Under the pieces are notes generated by a model that ran no database searches, was not told where the DNA came from, and saw only the letters and a program-made list of their open reading frames with translations. Below, piece after piece: positions 1-7,972 of a stretch of 12,982 nucleotides of DNA. Position 1 is the first letter of the stretch, and every line of letters starts with the position of its first letter. Origin of the DNA: Syntrophaceae bacterium (GTDB lineage: Bacteria > Desulfobacterota > Syntrophorhabdia > Syntrophorhabdales > WCHB1-27); assembly GCA_003165115.1 (NCBI GenBank), contig PLSJ01000354.1:1-12982 (forward strand), written 5' to 3'. The position numbers and the translations under genes were made by a program.

Positions 1-57
1 GCCGATGTCGGTTTTTTTGACGATATGGGCATGCGCGTTGACGCTTCCATCCACCAT
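1..57 (-). CDS. Possible 5' end of a divergent gene (partial, unidentified)
   Basis: A minus-strand reading frame runs off the left edge. From the only ATG of that frame (57-55) it reads MVDGSVNAHAHIVKKTDIG, with GC-rich third positions as in the neighbouring genes. A GTG follows at once (54-52) and could be the start instead. Purine-rich GGGAGG sites lie at 76-71 and 63-58, but neither is ideally spaced for this ATG. The first site is well placed for a different ATG at 65-63, which opens another frame. Only 19 residues are visible, so no family can be named. If real, the gene is divergent from the phosphatase run and the region 58-361 is a shared intergenic region. The call is an inference from codon appearance and could be wrong. 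Confidence 0.35.
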   Translation of the reverse strand, partial: MVDGSVNAHAHIVKKTDIG

Positions 58-103
58 CCTCCCATTCGTACCTCCCTTCCGCGGTGACGGAAAAAAGGTT
101 CCT

Positions 104-183
104 CGCCGTCGGGAAGAATTTTCCGCAGCATGTCCCGGACGGCGTTTTAGCGCGCTCTTCCACGGTCTTGCCGCTTCCCGACG
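104..183. promoter_or_regulatory. Overlapping inverted repeats, attenuator- or terminator-like
   Basis: Three GC-rich arms compete for pairing. Arm 107-116 is a perfect 10-bp inverted repeat of arm 174-183. The overlapping arm 104-114 also pairs with 133-144, giving 7 plus 4 bp with one bulged G at 137. The second hairpin is followed at once by TTTT (145-148) on the plus strand, as in an intrinsic terminator. Read on the minus strand, a run of six T (96-91) lies seven bases past the hairpin. The arrangement resembles mutually exclusive leader structures upstream of the possible divergent gene, or a terminator ahead of the plus-strand operon. No known riboswitch consensus was recognised. The structure is seen; the role is inferred. 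Confidence 0.35.
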
Positions 184-361
184 CCCCGTGAATTCAAGGT
201 AGCTCTTGCCTCCCCGAAAGACACGGTCATGTCATGCCGGCCGGCGCTGGCAGCCTTCTTGCATCGCATGGCGTGGACGAATGCCGACAGCCGAAAGCGA
301 CCGGAAAGCGGGGCAATCGCGGCATCATAGGCGCATAAATTTTTCGTGCAAGGGAGGAACC
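184..361 (+). other. Leader region of the phosphatase gene run
   Basis: This 178-nt stretch lies between the inverted repeats and the GTG start at 362. The frame of the first phosphatase gene stays open upstream as far as 206, but the extension is rich in Arg, Ser and His, lacks a ribosome site, and would bury the signal peptide. I therefore read it as non-coding. I found no convincing sigma-70, sigma-54 or Pho-box match. An AT-rich patch near 330-345 just ahead of the ribosome site is the only weak promoter-like composition. Confidence 0.4.
351..357 (+). promoter_or_regulatory. Shine-Dalgarno site that fixes the GTG start of the first gene
   Basis: AGGGAGG lies four bases ahead of the GTG at 362. 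It decides the start, because the codons immediately after it encode a complete lipoprotein signal peptide. The open frame before it does not look like protein. Confidence 0.75.
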
Positions 362-2122
362 GTGAACGTGCGCAATACTTTTAGGCTTTTAGCCGTGATA
401 TTTGCCCTGATACCCCTGGTACAACTGACCGCGTGTGGACATGGAAGCGGCGGAGGCGGAGACGATTCGCCGCCCGTATCATGGCCGATCTCCAGTCAGG
501 TTTTCACGACGGCCGAGCAGCAGGTCCTTCCCATCGCAATAGCCGCGGGCACGCCGCAGATTGACCCGCAAGCCGTATCGCTCTACGCGCAATACGGTTA
601 CAGCGCATGGCAGACAGGGCCCGGCCTGGGATACGTCACGCGGCTCGACTTTGCGCCCGGCTCGAGCGCGACAAATGCCGCGCGTCTTTTGACGTTCTTC
701 ACGATGACGGACGTTCATATTGTCGATAAGGAATCCCCGGCCCAGCCGATTTACCTAGGCTTGAAGGGAGGGTGGGGCTCGAATGAGTCGTCGGCCTATT
801 CACCGATCATGCTCTCGACGCCCCAGGTCCTCGATGCCGCAGTCCAGACGATCAACGTGCTGCATCAAAGATTGCCCTTCGACTTCGGCATTTCTCTCGG
901 CGACGATATCAACAACACCCAGTACAACGAGCTGAGATGGTTTATCGACGTCATGGACGGCCGGGTCATCACCCCCAGCTCCGGCGCCAATCTGGGAGCC
1001 AACACCATCGACTACCAGATACCTTTTCAGGCCGCCGGGCTCAACAAGGCGATCTCCTGGTATCAGGTCATCGGCAACCACGATCAGTTCTGGTCGGGCG
1101 CGGCCTATGAGGACACGAAAACCATGAATGCCCATGTGGGGAGTACCATCCTCGACATGGCATATATTCCTAATTCGCCATCGGATGCCTTAAATGGAAC
1201 CGGTTTCTACATGGGCGTCCTCCTCGGTTCGACTCCCTACGGGGATATCTTCGGAGCGGGGCCGGAGGCGAGCTTTCCCACGCCCCCGATGGTCGTTGCC
1301 GACGCGAATCGCCGCTCCCTCTCGACGAGCACTAACACAAGTCTCAATTGGATGCGCGAATTCTTCACGACCACGTCGAACCCGGTCGGTCACGGTTTCA
1401 CCCAGAGCAACCTCAACGACACCACTACTACCGATGCCTGCTATAGCTTCGTGCCGAAAGCGACCGTACCGATCAAGGTCATCGTGCTCGACGATACGTG
1501 CAAGGGGCCCGGCCAGGCCAATTATGCCACGGGCTGTCTCGACACGGCCAGGCTCACCTGGCTCGAAAACGAGCTTCAGGCGGGCCAGGACGCAAAACAG
1601 CTCATGATCGTCGCGGCGCACGTCCCGGTCAATCCGATAGCGGACCCCAACAATGCCGTGTACGCCGGTCCTTTTTTCATTACCCCGGGTACGGTCGTCA
1701 ATGATGCCCAGTTGCTCGCTATCCTTCATGCCTATCCGAACCTCCTCATGTGGATCGCGGGACACCGTCACGTGAACGTCGTTACCCCCCAACCGTCACC
1801 CGATCCCGTCAACCATCCCGAATTAGCCTTCTGGCAGGTCGAGACCTCATCACTGCGGGATTTCCCCCAGGAGTTCCGTACCTTCGACATCCGCCGCAAC
1901 ACGGATAAAACCATTTCGATCATCGTCACCGATGTCGACCCGGCGGTCGCGCCCGGTTCGCCGGCGGCAAAATCGCGCGGATATGCCATCGGCGCCGCAC
2001 GGATATATGGAACCATTCCCCTCACGGATACCGGTTCCCATGCGTATAATGCCGAGCTGGTCAAACAATTGAGCACCCAAATGCAAGGCATAATCGCCGG
2101 TTACGGAACACCGCTACAGTAG
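362..2122 (+). CDS. Lipoprotein metallophosphoesterase (TIGR03768-like)
   Basis: This 586-residue protein is a predicted metal-dependent phosphoesterase of the calcineurin-like superfamily. The N-terminus is a lipoprotein signal with lipobox LTAC; Cys25 would be lipidated and is followed by a Gly-rich linker. Residue +2 is Gly, so by the E. coli Lol rule it is expected in the outer membrane. Metal and catalytic motifs appear in order: D117-x-H119, G-D181, G-N239-H240-D241, H420 (AAHVP) and G-H468-R-H470. Long inserts between motifs and the overall size fit the metallophosphoesterase family modelled as TIGR03768, which I recall mainly with Tat signals. Here the signal has no twin arginine and is Sec/lipoprotein type. 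A close paralogue begins 60 nt downstream. The GTG start is chosen from the ribosome site and signal peptide. The substrate is unknown. Confidence 0.85.
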   Translation: MNVRNTFRLLAVIFALIPLVQLTACGHGSGGGGDDSPPVSWPISSQVFTTAEQQVLPIAIAAGTPQIDPQAVSLYAQYGYSAWQTGPGLGYVTRLDFAPGSSATNAARLLTFFTMTDVHIVDKESPAQPIYLGLKGGWGSNESSAYSPIMLSTPQVLDAAVQTINVLHQRLPFDFGISLGDDINNTQYNELRWFIDVMDGRVITPSSGANLGANTIDYQIPFQAAGLNKAISWYQVIGNHDQFWSGAAYEDTKTMNAHVGSTILDMAYIPNSPSDALNGTGFYMGVLLGSTPYGDIFGAGPEASFPTPPMVVADANRRSLSTSTNTSLNWMREFFTTTSNPVGHGFTQSNLNDTTTTDACYSFVPKATVPIKVIVLDDTCKGPGQANYATGCLDTARLTWLENELQAGQDAKQLMIVAAHVPVNPIADPNNAVYAGPFFITPGTVVNDAQLLAILHAYPNLLMWIAGHRHVNVVTPQPSPDPVNHPELAFWQVETSSLRDFPQEFRTFDIRRNTDKTISIIVTDVDPAVAPGSPAAKSRGYAIGAARIYGTIPLTDTGSHAYNAELVKQLSTQMQGIIAGYGTPLQ

Positions 2123-2182
2123 GCCTAAAATTGTGCCCCGGTAAGAGGATCAAAAGATACAGGTAACGGAGGAGAAGTTTTA

Positions 2183-3952
2183 ATGAAACCGTTTTATGGA
2201 TTCAAAAGCTTTTGGCCGGTCTTTCTGATGGGCGCGCTGGTCTTCTTTCTGATGGGATACTCAAAAACCCATGCCGGGCAGCCGGGTGAGCCGGAAGGCT
2301 ACCCGATTGCTTCCGACGTCTTCACGACGCGCCAGAAGACGGTCGTGCCCGACCCGACGCCCTCGAAAACGATCCTTCTCGATGAGGTGTCAAAATACAC
2401 GCAATACGGCTACGGCAACTGGCATTACGGCAAAGGCATCGATGACGGAAAGCGCACCGATATCATGCCTGCCGGTTATGCGGGTGCGTCGGCTGCCAGA
2501 AAAGCCAGGCTGTTGACGTTCTTTACCATGACCGACATCCACATCACGGACAAGGAATCTCCTTCCCAGTTGATCTATCTTCAACAGCTGGTTTACCCGT
2601 CGAAGGGCAAGGCACCGTGGGCATTTGTCACGTCGATATATTCACCGATCATGCCGTATACGACCCATGTGCTCGACGCGGCCGTCCAGACGGTGAACGC
2701 TTTGCATAAGAAATCGCCGTTCGATTTCGGCATCTCCCTGGGCGATACCTGCAACAGCACTCAGTACAACGAACTGAGGTGGTATATCGATGTCCTTGAC
2801 GGCAAGGTCATTACCCCGAGCTCCGGGGCCCACGCCGGGACCGACACCATCGATTACCAGAAGCCCTACCATACGGCAGGGCTCGACAAATCGATCCCCT
2901 GGTATCAGACGATGGGCAACCACGATCATTTCTGGATAGGCTCACTCCCCGTGAACGAGTTCCTTCGAAAGTCCTGCGTCAGCGACACGGTCATCGCCAT
3001 GGGTGACGTCCTCGCCGACGCCAGGAACATCAGCAAGCCTGATTACTATATGGGCATACTCGACGGCTCGACCCCTTACGCCGACATTAAAGGGGCGGGG
3101 CCCGTCGGAATGTTCGGCAGCCCTCCGAAGGTCGTGGCCGATCCGGACCGCCGCTCGCTTTCGAGAACGGAATGGATGAAAGAATTCTTTGCCACGTCAT
3201 CAAAACCGGCAGGCCACGGCTTCAGCCTGACCGACGCCAAAAACGGCTTTGCCTGTTACAGCTTCGTGCCGAAATCGACCGTGCCGATCAAGGTTATCGT
3301 GCTCGACGACACCCAGAGAGAAGACGATGGCTCCCCCGACATCCATGGCCACGGCTTCCTCGACCGGGCGCGTTATGACTGGCTCAAGAAAGAACTTGCG
3401 GACGGTCAGGCCGCGGGGCAGCTCATGATCGTCGCCGCGCACGTACCGATAGGCGTCGAAAAAGCCGGCTCCGAAGTGGGATGGTGGACCGATCCCAAGA
3501 ATGGCGTATCCGAGGCGGGTCTGGTCGGCGAGCTGCAAAAATATCCGAACTTCCTCATGTGGATCGCCGGACACCGTCATCTGAATGTCGTCAAGGCATT
3601 CCCCGGTGCGGTCCCCGAGAACGGCTTCTGGCAGGTAGAGACCGCGTCGCTCCGGGATTTCCCCCAGGAGTTCCGTACCTTCGAGATTTACCTCAATACC
3701 GACAATACGATCTCGATCGTCACGACCGACGTCGATCCGGCTGTCAGGGAAGGGACACCCGCCGCGCGATCGCGTTCCTATGCGGTCGCGACCCAGCAGA
3801 TAATCAATGCCGATATATACGTCGCCAATCCGACGGGGGACCCGCGCGTAAAGCCCATGCCTACCGGCTCGTACAACGCGGAGCTCCTCAAGAAGCTGAA
3901 CCCGGGGATGATCGACAGGATCAAGGACCTGGGGGCGCCGGTAGGTAAGTAA
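2183..3952 (+). CDS. Secreted metallophosphoesterase, paralogue of the preceding gene
   Basis: This 589-residue protein is clearly homologous to its upstream neighbour along its length, by eye over half identical. All binuclear-metal motifs are kept: D118-x-H120, G-D188, G-N246-H247-D248, H420 (AAHVP) and G-H464-R-H466. The N-terminus has a hydrophobic Sec-type signal (about residues 10-27) ending near THAG, but no lipobox cysteine, so it is probably a free periplasmic enzyme or is held by an uncleaved anchor. GGAGGAG (2168-2174) lies eight bases before the ATG. The pair looks like a tandem duplication with divergence of localisation. A 32-nt block (3653-3684) is identical to 1856-1887 in the other copy. 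Substrate and in vivo metal are unknown; TIGR03768-type membership is inferred from motif spacing. Confidence 0.85.
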   Translation: MKPFYGFKSFWPVFLMGALVFFLMGYSKTHAGQPGEPEGYPIASDVFTTRQKTVVPDPTPSKTILLDEVSKYTQYGYGNWHYGKGIDDGKRTDIMPAGYAGASAARKARLLTFFTMTDIHITDKESPSQLIYLQQLVYPSKGKAPWAFVTSIYSPIMPYTTHVLDAAVQTVNALHKKSPFDFGISLGDTCNSTQYNELRWYIDVLDGKVITPSSGAHAGTDTIDYQKPYHTAGLDKSIPWYQTMGNHDHFWIGSLPVNEFLRKSCVSDTVIAMGDVLADARNISKPDYYMGILDGSTPYADIKGAGPVGMFGSPPKVVADPDRRSLSRTEWMKEFFATSSKPAGHGFSLTDAKNGFACYSFVPKSTVPIKVIVLDDTQREDDGSPDIHGHGFLDRARYDWLKKELADGQAAGQLMIVAAHVPIGVEKAGSEVGWWTDPKNGVSEAGLVGELQKYPNFLMWIAGHRHLNVVKAFPGAVPENGFWQVETASLRDFPQEFRTFEIYLNTDNTISIVTTDVDPAVREGTPAARSRSYAVATQQIINADIYVANPTGDPRVKPMPTGSYNAELLKKLNPGMIDRIKDLGAPVGK

Positions 3953-3975
3953 TTGCGTTTGTAAGGGAGGATTTT

Positions 3976-4977
3976 GTGAAAAGTCTGCTCAAGACAAGTC
4001 TGCCGACCAAAAGTCTGCTCGTTCTGCTGCTCCTCGCAAGCACGGCCCTCGCCGCCGATCCCCTGCCATCCTGGAATGATACCGCACCGAAGAAGGCCAT
4101 CGTCGCCTTCGTCGAACGGGTGACCAAAGAAGGCTCGCACGCTTACGTGCCGGCGCCCGAGCGTATCGCCACCTTCGACAATGACGGTACCCTGTGGTCC
4201 GAGCAGCCGATCTATTTCCCGCAAGCTTTCACCTTTGACCGCATCAGGCATCTCGCGCCGCAGCACCCCGAATGGAGGGAAAAGCAGCCGTTCAAGGCCG
4301 TGATCGGGGGCGACATGAAGACGGTCCTCGCCGCCGACGAACGGGCATTGCTGGAACTGGAGGTTGCAACGCATGCCGGCATGACCACGGAAGAGTACGC
4401 GCAACTCGTCAGAGACTGGTCAGTCAAGGCGAAGCACCCCAGGACCGGCCGGCTTTACACGGAAATGGTCTATCAACCCATGATCGAGCTGCTCGACTAC
4501 CTGCGCGCCAACGGCTTCAAGACTTTCATCGTCTCGGGCGGCGACGCGGAATTCATGCGCCCGTGGACGGAGAAGGTCTACGGCATCCCCCCCGAGCAGG
4601 TCGTCGGCAGCAGCATGAAGACGCGGTTCGAGTTACGCAACGGCAAGCCCGTTATGGTGCACTTGCCGGGAATCGACTTCATCGATGACAGTACGGGCAA
4701 GCCGTTGGCCATCAACGAGCACATCGGCCGCCGGCCCATCGCGGCATGCGGCAATTCCGACGGCGACCTGCAAATGCTCCAGTGGACGACCGCGGGCACG
4801 GGCGCGAGGTTTGCGCTCCTCGTCCACCACACGGACGCAAGTCGCGAGTGGGCCTACGACCGTACGTCCCCCATAGGTCGTCTCGACAAGGCCCTCGATG
4901 AGGCGCACGCGAAAGGCTGGACCGTCGTGGATATGAAAAACGACTGGAAGGTCGTCTATCCCTTCGAGAAGAAATAG
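3976..4977 (+). CDS. Secreted HAD-superfamily phosphatase
   Basis: This 333-residue protein is a haloacid-dehalogenase-fold phosphohydrolase. Motif I is D68-N-D70-G-T-L-W, where the first Asp would be the nucleophile and the second the general acid/base. Motif II is the Ser187 of FIVSGGD, motif III is plausibly Lys242 (GKPLAI), and motif IV is G-N-S-D262-G-D264. About 115 residues between motifs I and II leave room for a helical cap, as in phosphoserine-phosphatase-like members. A signal peptide ends at ALA26/A27 (signal peptidase I), so the enzyme should be periplasmic, which is uncommon for HAD enzymes. The GTG start is supported by AAGGGAGG (3963-3970) five bases upstream, and the gap to the previous gene is only 23 nt. 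The first codons contain an exact in-frame 12-nt repeat (3979-3990 and 4009-4020). The substrate is unknown. Confidence 0.85.
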   Translation: MKSLLKTSLPTKSLLVLLLLASTALAADPLPSWNDTAPKKAIVAFVERVTKEGSHAYVPAPERIATFDNDGTLWSEQPIYFPQAFTFDRIRHLAPQHPEWREKQPFKAVIGGDMKTVLAADERALLELEVATHAGMTTEEYAQLVRDWSVKAKHPRTGRLYTEMVYQPMIELLDYLRANGFKTFIVSGGDAEFMRPWTEKVYGIPPEQVVGSSMKTRFELRNGKPVMVHLPGIDFIDDSTGKPLAINEHIGRRPIAACGNSDGDLQMLQWTTAGTGARFALLVHHTDASREWAYDRTSPIGRLDKALDEAHAKGWTVVDMKNDWKVVYPFEKK

Positions 4978-5014
4978 ACAGCGGCGCACAGGTTTGTCTT
5001 ACAAGAGAGGGAAC

Positions 5015-6457
5015 ATGAACATGTATTGCACGCGCTTCAGACTTCTCGGTTTGATCTTTGTCCTGATACTCCAATTCCAACTGGCCTCGTGTGGAGGCAG
5101 CGGCGGGAGCAACGCCGACCCCCCCGGCAGCTTCCCGGTGGTCGTCTTCACGGATGTCCATTTCGACCCTTTCGACGACACGACTCTTTTTCAGGCGCTT
5201 AACGCCGCGGATGCCGGCCAATGGGCGGCTATTTTTCAGTCATCGAGCAAAACGACACCTTCGACATGGGGCAAGGATACCAACTACCCCCTGCTCGTGC
5301 TCGCGCTTTCGAGCGTAGCGCAGAACATGGGAGCGAGCCCGCTCGTTATTTTTACGGGCGACATTATCGGCCATTACGTTCCGCAAATGTTTTACGTGCT
5401 CTACGGGACCAAAGACCCCCTGAACCCGTCCACCGCGGACGTTGCGGCCATGCATGCCTTTATCGACAAGACCGTTGCCTTCTTTATGCAGCAGGTGAAG
5501 GCATATGTCGGAAACGCTCCCGTCATGTTCGCCCTCGGAAATGCCGACTCATATACGGGCCTCGGGCCGGACGGCAGCTTCCTGTCCGATACGGCGGAAC
5601 TCTATTACAGGTATTTTGTGTCCGGCACCGTAGACCATCAGACATTTCTCACCACATTCGCGGGTGGGGGATATTATTCCGCGGAGCTGCCGGGAACGAA
5701 TCTGATGGTGATAGGGCTCAACACATTCGAGTTTTCTCCCCCCAACCCACTTCTCCCCGATTCGAGCAGCGCGGTAATCGCTCAGCTTGCCTGGCTCGAT
5801 TCGACACTCGCATCCGCCCAGGCAAGAGGTAAAAAAGTGTGGCTCCTGATGCACGTACCGCCGGGCGCGACCATAGGAGAAACGGCCCAGAATGTCGACG
5901 GCAGCGGTCACCTTACGGCCGCCGGGACCACGATGATGTGGAACCAGGATTATCAGGCAAGGTTTATGCTCGTGCTTTTGAAATATCCGGGCCTTATCAC
6001 CCAAACGCTCGCCGCGCATACCCATATGGACGAATACCGAATCATGTCGCCTCATAATGTGCTCGATATAACGCCCGGCATAACTCCCTACTTCGGCAAT
6101 AACCCTGCCTATAAGGTCTTCACGTTTTCTTCCGATACCTTGACGGCAACCGATTACGCTTCCCTGAACTATGACCTCGCTACATTGCCTGCGCAGTTCA
6201 CCGGCTACTACGGTTTTTCGACCGCGTACAACCTGCAGGGCCCTTTGAACGCTTCTCTGGCGCAGCTCTATCCGTTACTCGCCACGGACAATGCAAGACA
6301 GGCACTCTACAGGGGGAGTTATTTTTCCGGACATAATTACACTGTTCCCGTTCCCAATACCCTGGCTCCAATTACCGATGCGACCTGGCCCGTTTACTTG
6401 TGCGGCATCGGACATATGGACCAGCAAGGGTTTATCGATTGCGTGAACGCCCATTGA
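5015..6457 (+). CDS. Lipoprotein acid-sphingomyelinase-like phosphodiesterase
   Basis: This 480-residue protein is a calcineurin-like phosphoesterase of the acid sphingomyelinase (SMPD1/SMPDL3)/endopolyphosphatase type, distinct from the first two genes. Motifs: D47-V-H49-F-D51-P, TG-D116, G-N176-A177-D178, H280 (MHVPPGA) and H335-T-H337-M-D-E, then a PGITP...NPAYKVF segment like that of animal ASMases. The histidine normally following the GN asparagine (His319 in human SMPD1, by my recollection) is Ala177 here, so catalysis may be altered. The lipobox LASC gives lipidated Cys29 with a Gly/Ser/Asn linker. The start is ATG 5015 (a second in-frame ATG is at 5021) behind GAGAGGGA (5005-5012); an open frame from 4994 lacks a site. 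Possible substrates are phosphodiesters of lipids or nucleotides, or polyphosphate, but this is not decided. A damaged copy lies at 8033-8887. Confidence 0.85.
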   Translation: MNMYCTRFRLLGLIFVLILQFQLASCGGSGGSNADPPGSFPVVVFTDVHFDPFDDTTLFQALNAADAGQWAAIFQSSSKTTPSTWGKDTNYPLLVLALSSVAQNMGASPLVIFTGDIIGHYVPQMFYVLYGTKDPLNPSTADVAAMHAFIDKTVAFFMQQVKAYVGNAPVMFALGNADSYTGLGPDGSFLSDTAELYYRYFVSGTVDHQTFLTTFAGGGYYSAELPGTNLMVIGLNTFEFSPPNPLLPDSSSAVIAQLAWLDSTLASAQARGKKVWLLMHVPPGATIGETAQNVDGSGHLTAAGTTMMWNQDYQARFMLVLLKYPGLITQTLAAHTHMDEYRIMSPHNVLDITPGITPYFGNNPAYKVFTFSSDTLTATDYASLNYDLATLPAQFTGYYGFSTAYNLQGPLNASLAQLYPLLATDNARQALYRGSYFSGHNYTVPVPNTLAPITDATWPVYLCGIGHMDQQGFIDCVNAH

Positions 6458-6488
6458 GGTTGGAAGGAAGAATCATCGAGGAAGGATT

Positions 6489-7961
6489 ATGAACATGAAG
6501 AGAAGTTCCGTCGTACGGTCGCTGCTCCTTGTCTTTGCCCTGACGCTGCTCGCGGGATGCAGCGTGTCCAGGCCGGACCCCCCCTCGACCGCCCCGCTGA
6601 GCGCCGGCAACATCAACCTGATATTCCTGGTAAGCCCGGACCTGGCTTACCAGGCGCCCGGCGACGTCAATCCGGACACGGGAAACCTCACCAACCAGGG
6701 TTTACAGCGCTCGCTCCTCATGGCCACGTACCTGAGGCAGGAGGTGCTGGGGTTGGAGAACGTTACCGGCATTTACACGCTCGAGCCGATGAGCCATTTG
6801 CAGACCGCGCACAATTACCCTGACATGGCGGCGCTTTGGTTCGTGCAGCAGTTCGCCCTGCTCAACCAGATCACCCTCACCGGAAGCGGCGGTCCGGGAC
6901 CTCCCCTTATTACCGGAAACAGCTACCCGCTTAATGCATCGTACGGGTCGGGGCCTCTACCCGGCGGAGTCGCGACGCCGCTGGTATCCTGCCCCGGTTG
7001 CCAGGGGCTCGCTTTCAACGACACGGCAAGCAACAACGTCCAACTGGCAACGGGTATCGTGGCGGCGAACGTCCCGGGCTTCTACGTCTTCTCCGCGCCA
7101 TGGGAGACCATCAGCGCACTGTTGACAAATATCAACAGGGTCGGGGGTTATAACCTGAATCTTCCGGCGGCCTATATGGGTCCAAACTACGTCTATGCGA
7201 TCTCCATCGCGCCGTCGGGGGGAGCCGCCAGCCTGGTTACCTACAACAGCAACCTGACCCCGGCCTCCTCCTACCCCGCGCTGCCGGCGCCCGTGCCCAC
7301 CACTTCATGTACGGCACAGACGTTTTTCAGCATCACGAGGACCGCAGGGACTAATGGCAACATCACTCCGCCGGGGATCAATACCAACGAAACGGTATAC
7401 ATGATCCGCCACGCGGAGGCGCATCCGGTGAGCGATTGGGACGACGGCAACTTTGTGGGTGCGGGGCAATGGCGCGCGATGGCCCTTCCCGCCGCCATGC
7501 AGGGCAAAATCAGTCCCAACGTGGTCTATTCAATCGACCCCGCACAGGTCTACCCCGGTGCCCTGGCCGTTCGGGGCAATTTCAATTTTTCGTACGTCAG
7601 GCCCTCCCTCACGGTCGAGCCCTATGCGATCGCCAATAACCTGCCCTATTATCTCGTCTCGGGCATCGAGCTGTTCGACCTGAACTCTCCCAAGGCCACC
7701 AGCGACTTTTTTTTCACCGGCGGCACATTCTCCAATAAAACCGTGCTGCTGGCGTGGGAGCACGATCACTTCCCGCCGATAGTAGATAAGCTGCTTGCGA
7801 GCTATCAGGGCACCGGCCAGACGGCGCCCGCCTGGCCACTCAACGACTACGACACCATCTGGACCGTGACGCTCGACGCCCAAGGCAACGTGACGGTGAG
7901 CAACGGGTTGTGCGAAGGCATCGATTCCGCGAGCCTGCCGGTCACGCCCCCACAATTCTGA
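6489..7961 (+). CDS. Lipoprotein histidine phosphatase with a degenerate N-terminal half
   Basis: This 490-residue protein has lipobox LAGC (Cys24, +2 Ser) and is expected to be lipid-anchored. The C-terminal half (about 300-440) has the histidine-phosphatase signature R307-H308-A-E310, where His308 would take the phosphate. A later strand and WEHDH (423-427) could supply the second catalytic His. The N-terminal half (about 42-225) shows the same order of elements: a strand ending LVSPD where LVRHG is expected, LTNQG...A..L (67-82), IYT..P..HLQTA (95-107), and FYVFSAPWE (198-206) where V..sH would be. It looks like a duplicated, catalytically dead domain. Cys168 and Cys171 form a CxxC. GAGGAAGGA (6478-6486) precedes the ATG, and the gap to the upstream gene is 31 nt. 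The substrate is unknown, and the duplication is inferred by eye. Confidence 0.8.
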   Translation: MNMKRSSVVRSLLLVFALTLLAGCSVSRPDPPSTAPLSAGNINLIFLVSPDLAYQAPGDVNPDTGNLTNQGLQRSLLMATYLRQEVLGLENVTGIYTLEPMSHLQTAHNYPDMAALWFVQQFALLNQITLTGSGGPGPPLITGNSYPLNASYGSGPLPGGVATPLVSCPGCQGLAFNDTASNNVQLATGIVAANVPGFYVFSAPWETISALLTNINRVGGYNLNLPAAYMGPNYVYAISIAPSGGAASLVTYNSNLTPASSYPALPAPVPTTSCTAQTFFSITRTAGTNGNITPPGINTNETVYMIRHAEAHPVSDWDDGNFVGAGQWRAMALPAAMQGKISPNVVYSIDPAQVYPGALAVRGNFNFSYVRPSLTVEPYAIANNLPYYLVSGIELFDLNSPKATSDFFFTGGTFSNKTVLLAWEHDHFPPIVDKLLASYQGTGQTAPAWPLNDYDTIWTVTLDAQGNVTVSNGLCEGIDSASLPVTPPQF

Positions 7962-7972
7962 CCGTCTCGAGG

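Noticed and set aside
1..190. A minus-strand frame with a Walker-A-like GASGSGKT near 185-162
   Set aside because: It matches the P-loop pattern, but the frame has a stop just upstream, no start codon, and no other ATPase motif. A chance match in GC-rich sequence is likely.
5..202. A 65-codon plus-strand open frame at the left edge
   Set aside because: There is no ribosome site, and the protein is rich in Arg and Pro with no family look. It crosses the inverted repeats and is more likely non-coding.
268..286. Possible sigma-54 promoter (GG...GC spacing) ahead of the phosphatase run
   Set aside because: The spacing between the GG and GC is 11 rather than 10 bases, and the flanking consensus bases are missing.
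1190..1792. A 200-codon minus-strand open frame inside the first phosphoesterase gene
   Set aside because: It is a shadow of the real gene on the plus strand. Similar antisense frames occur opposite the paralogue, as expected from shared codon bias.
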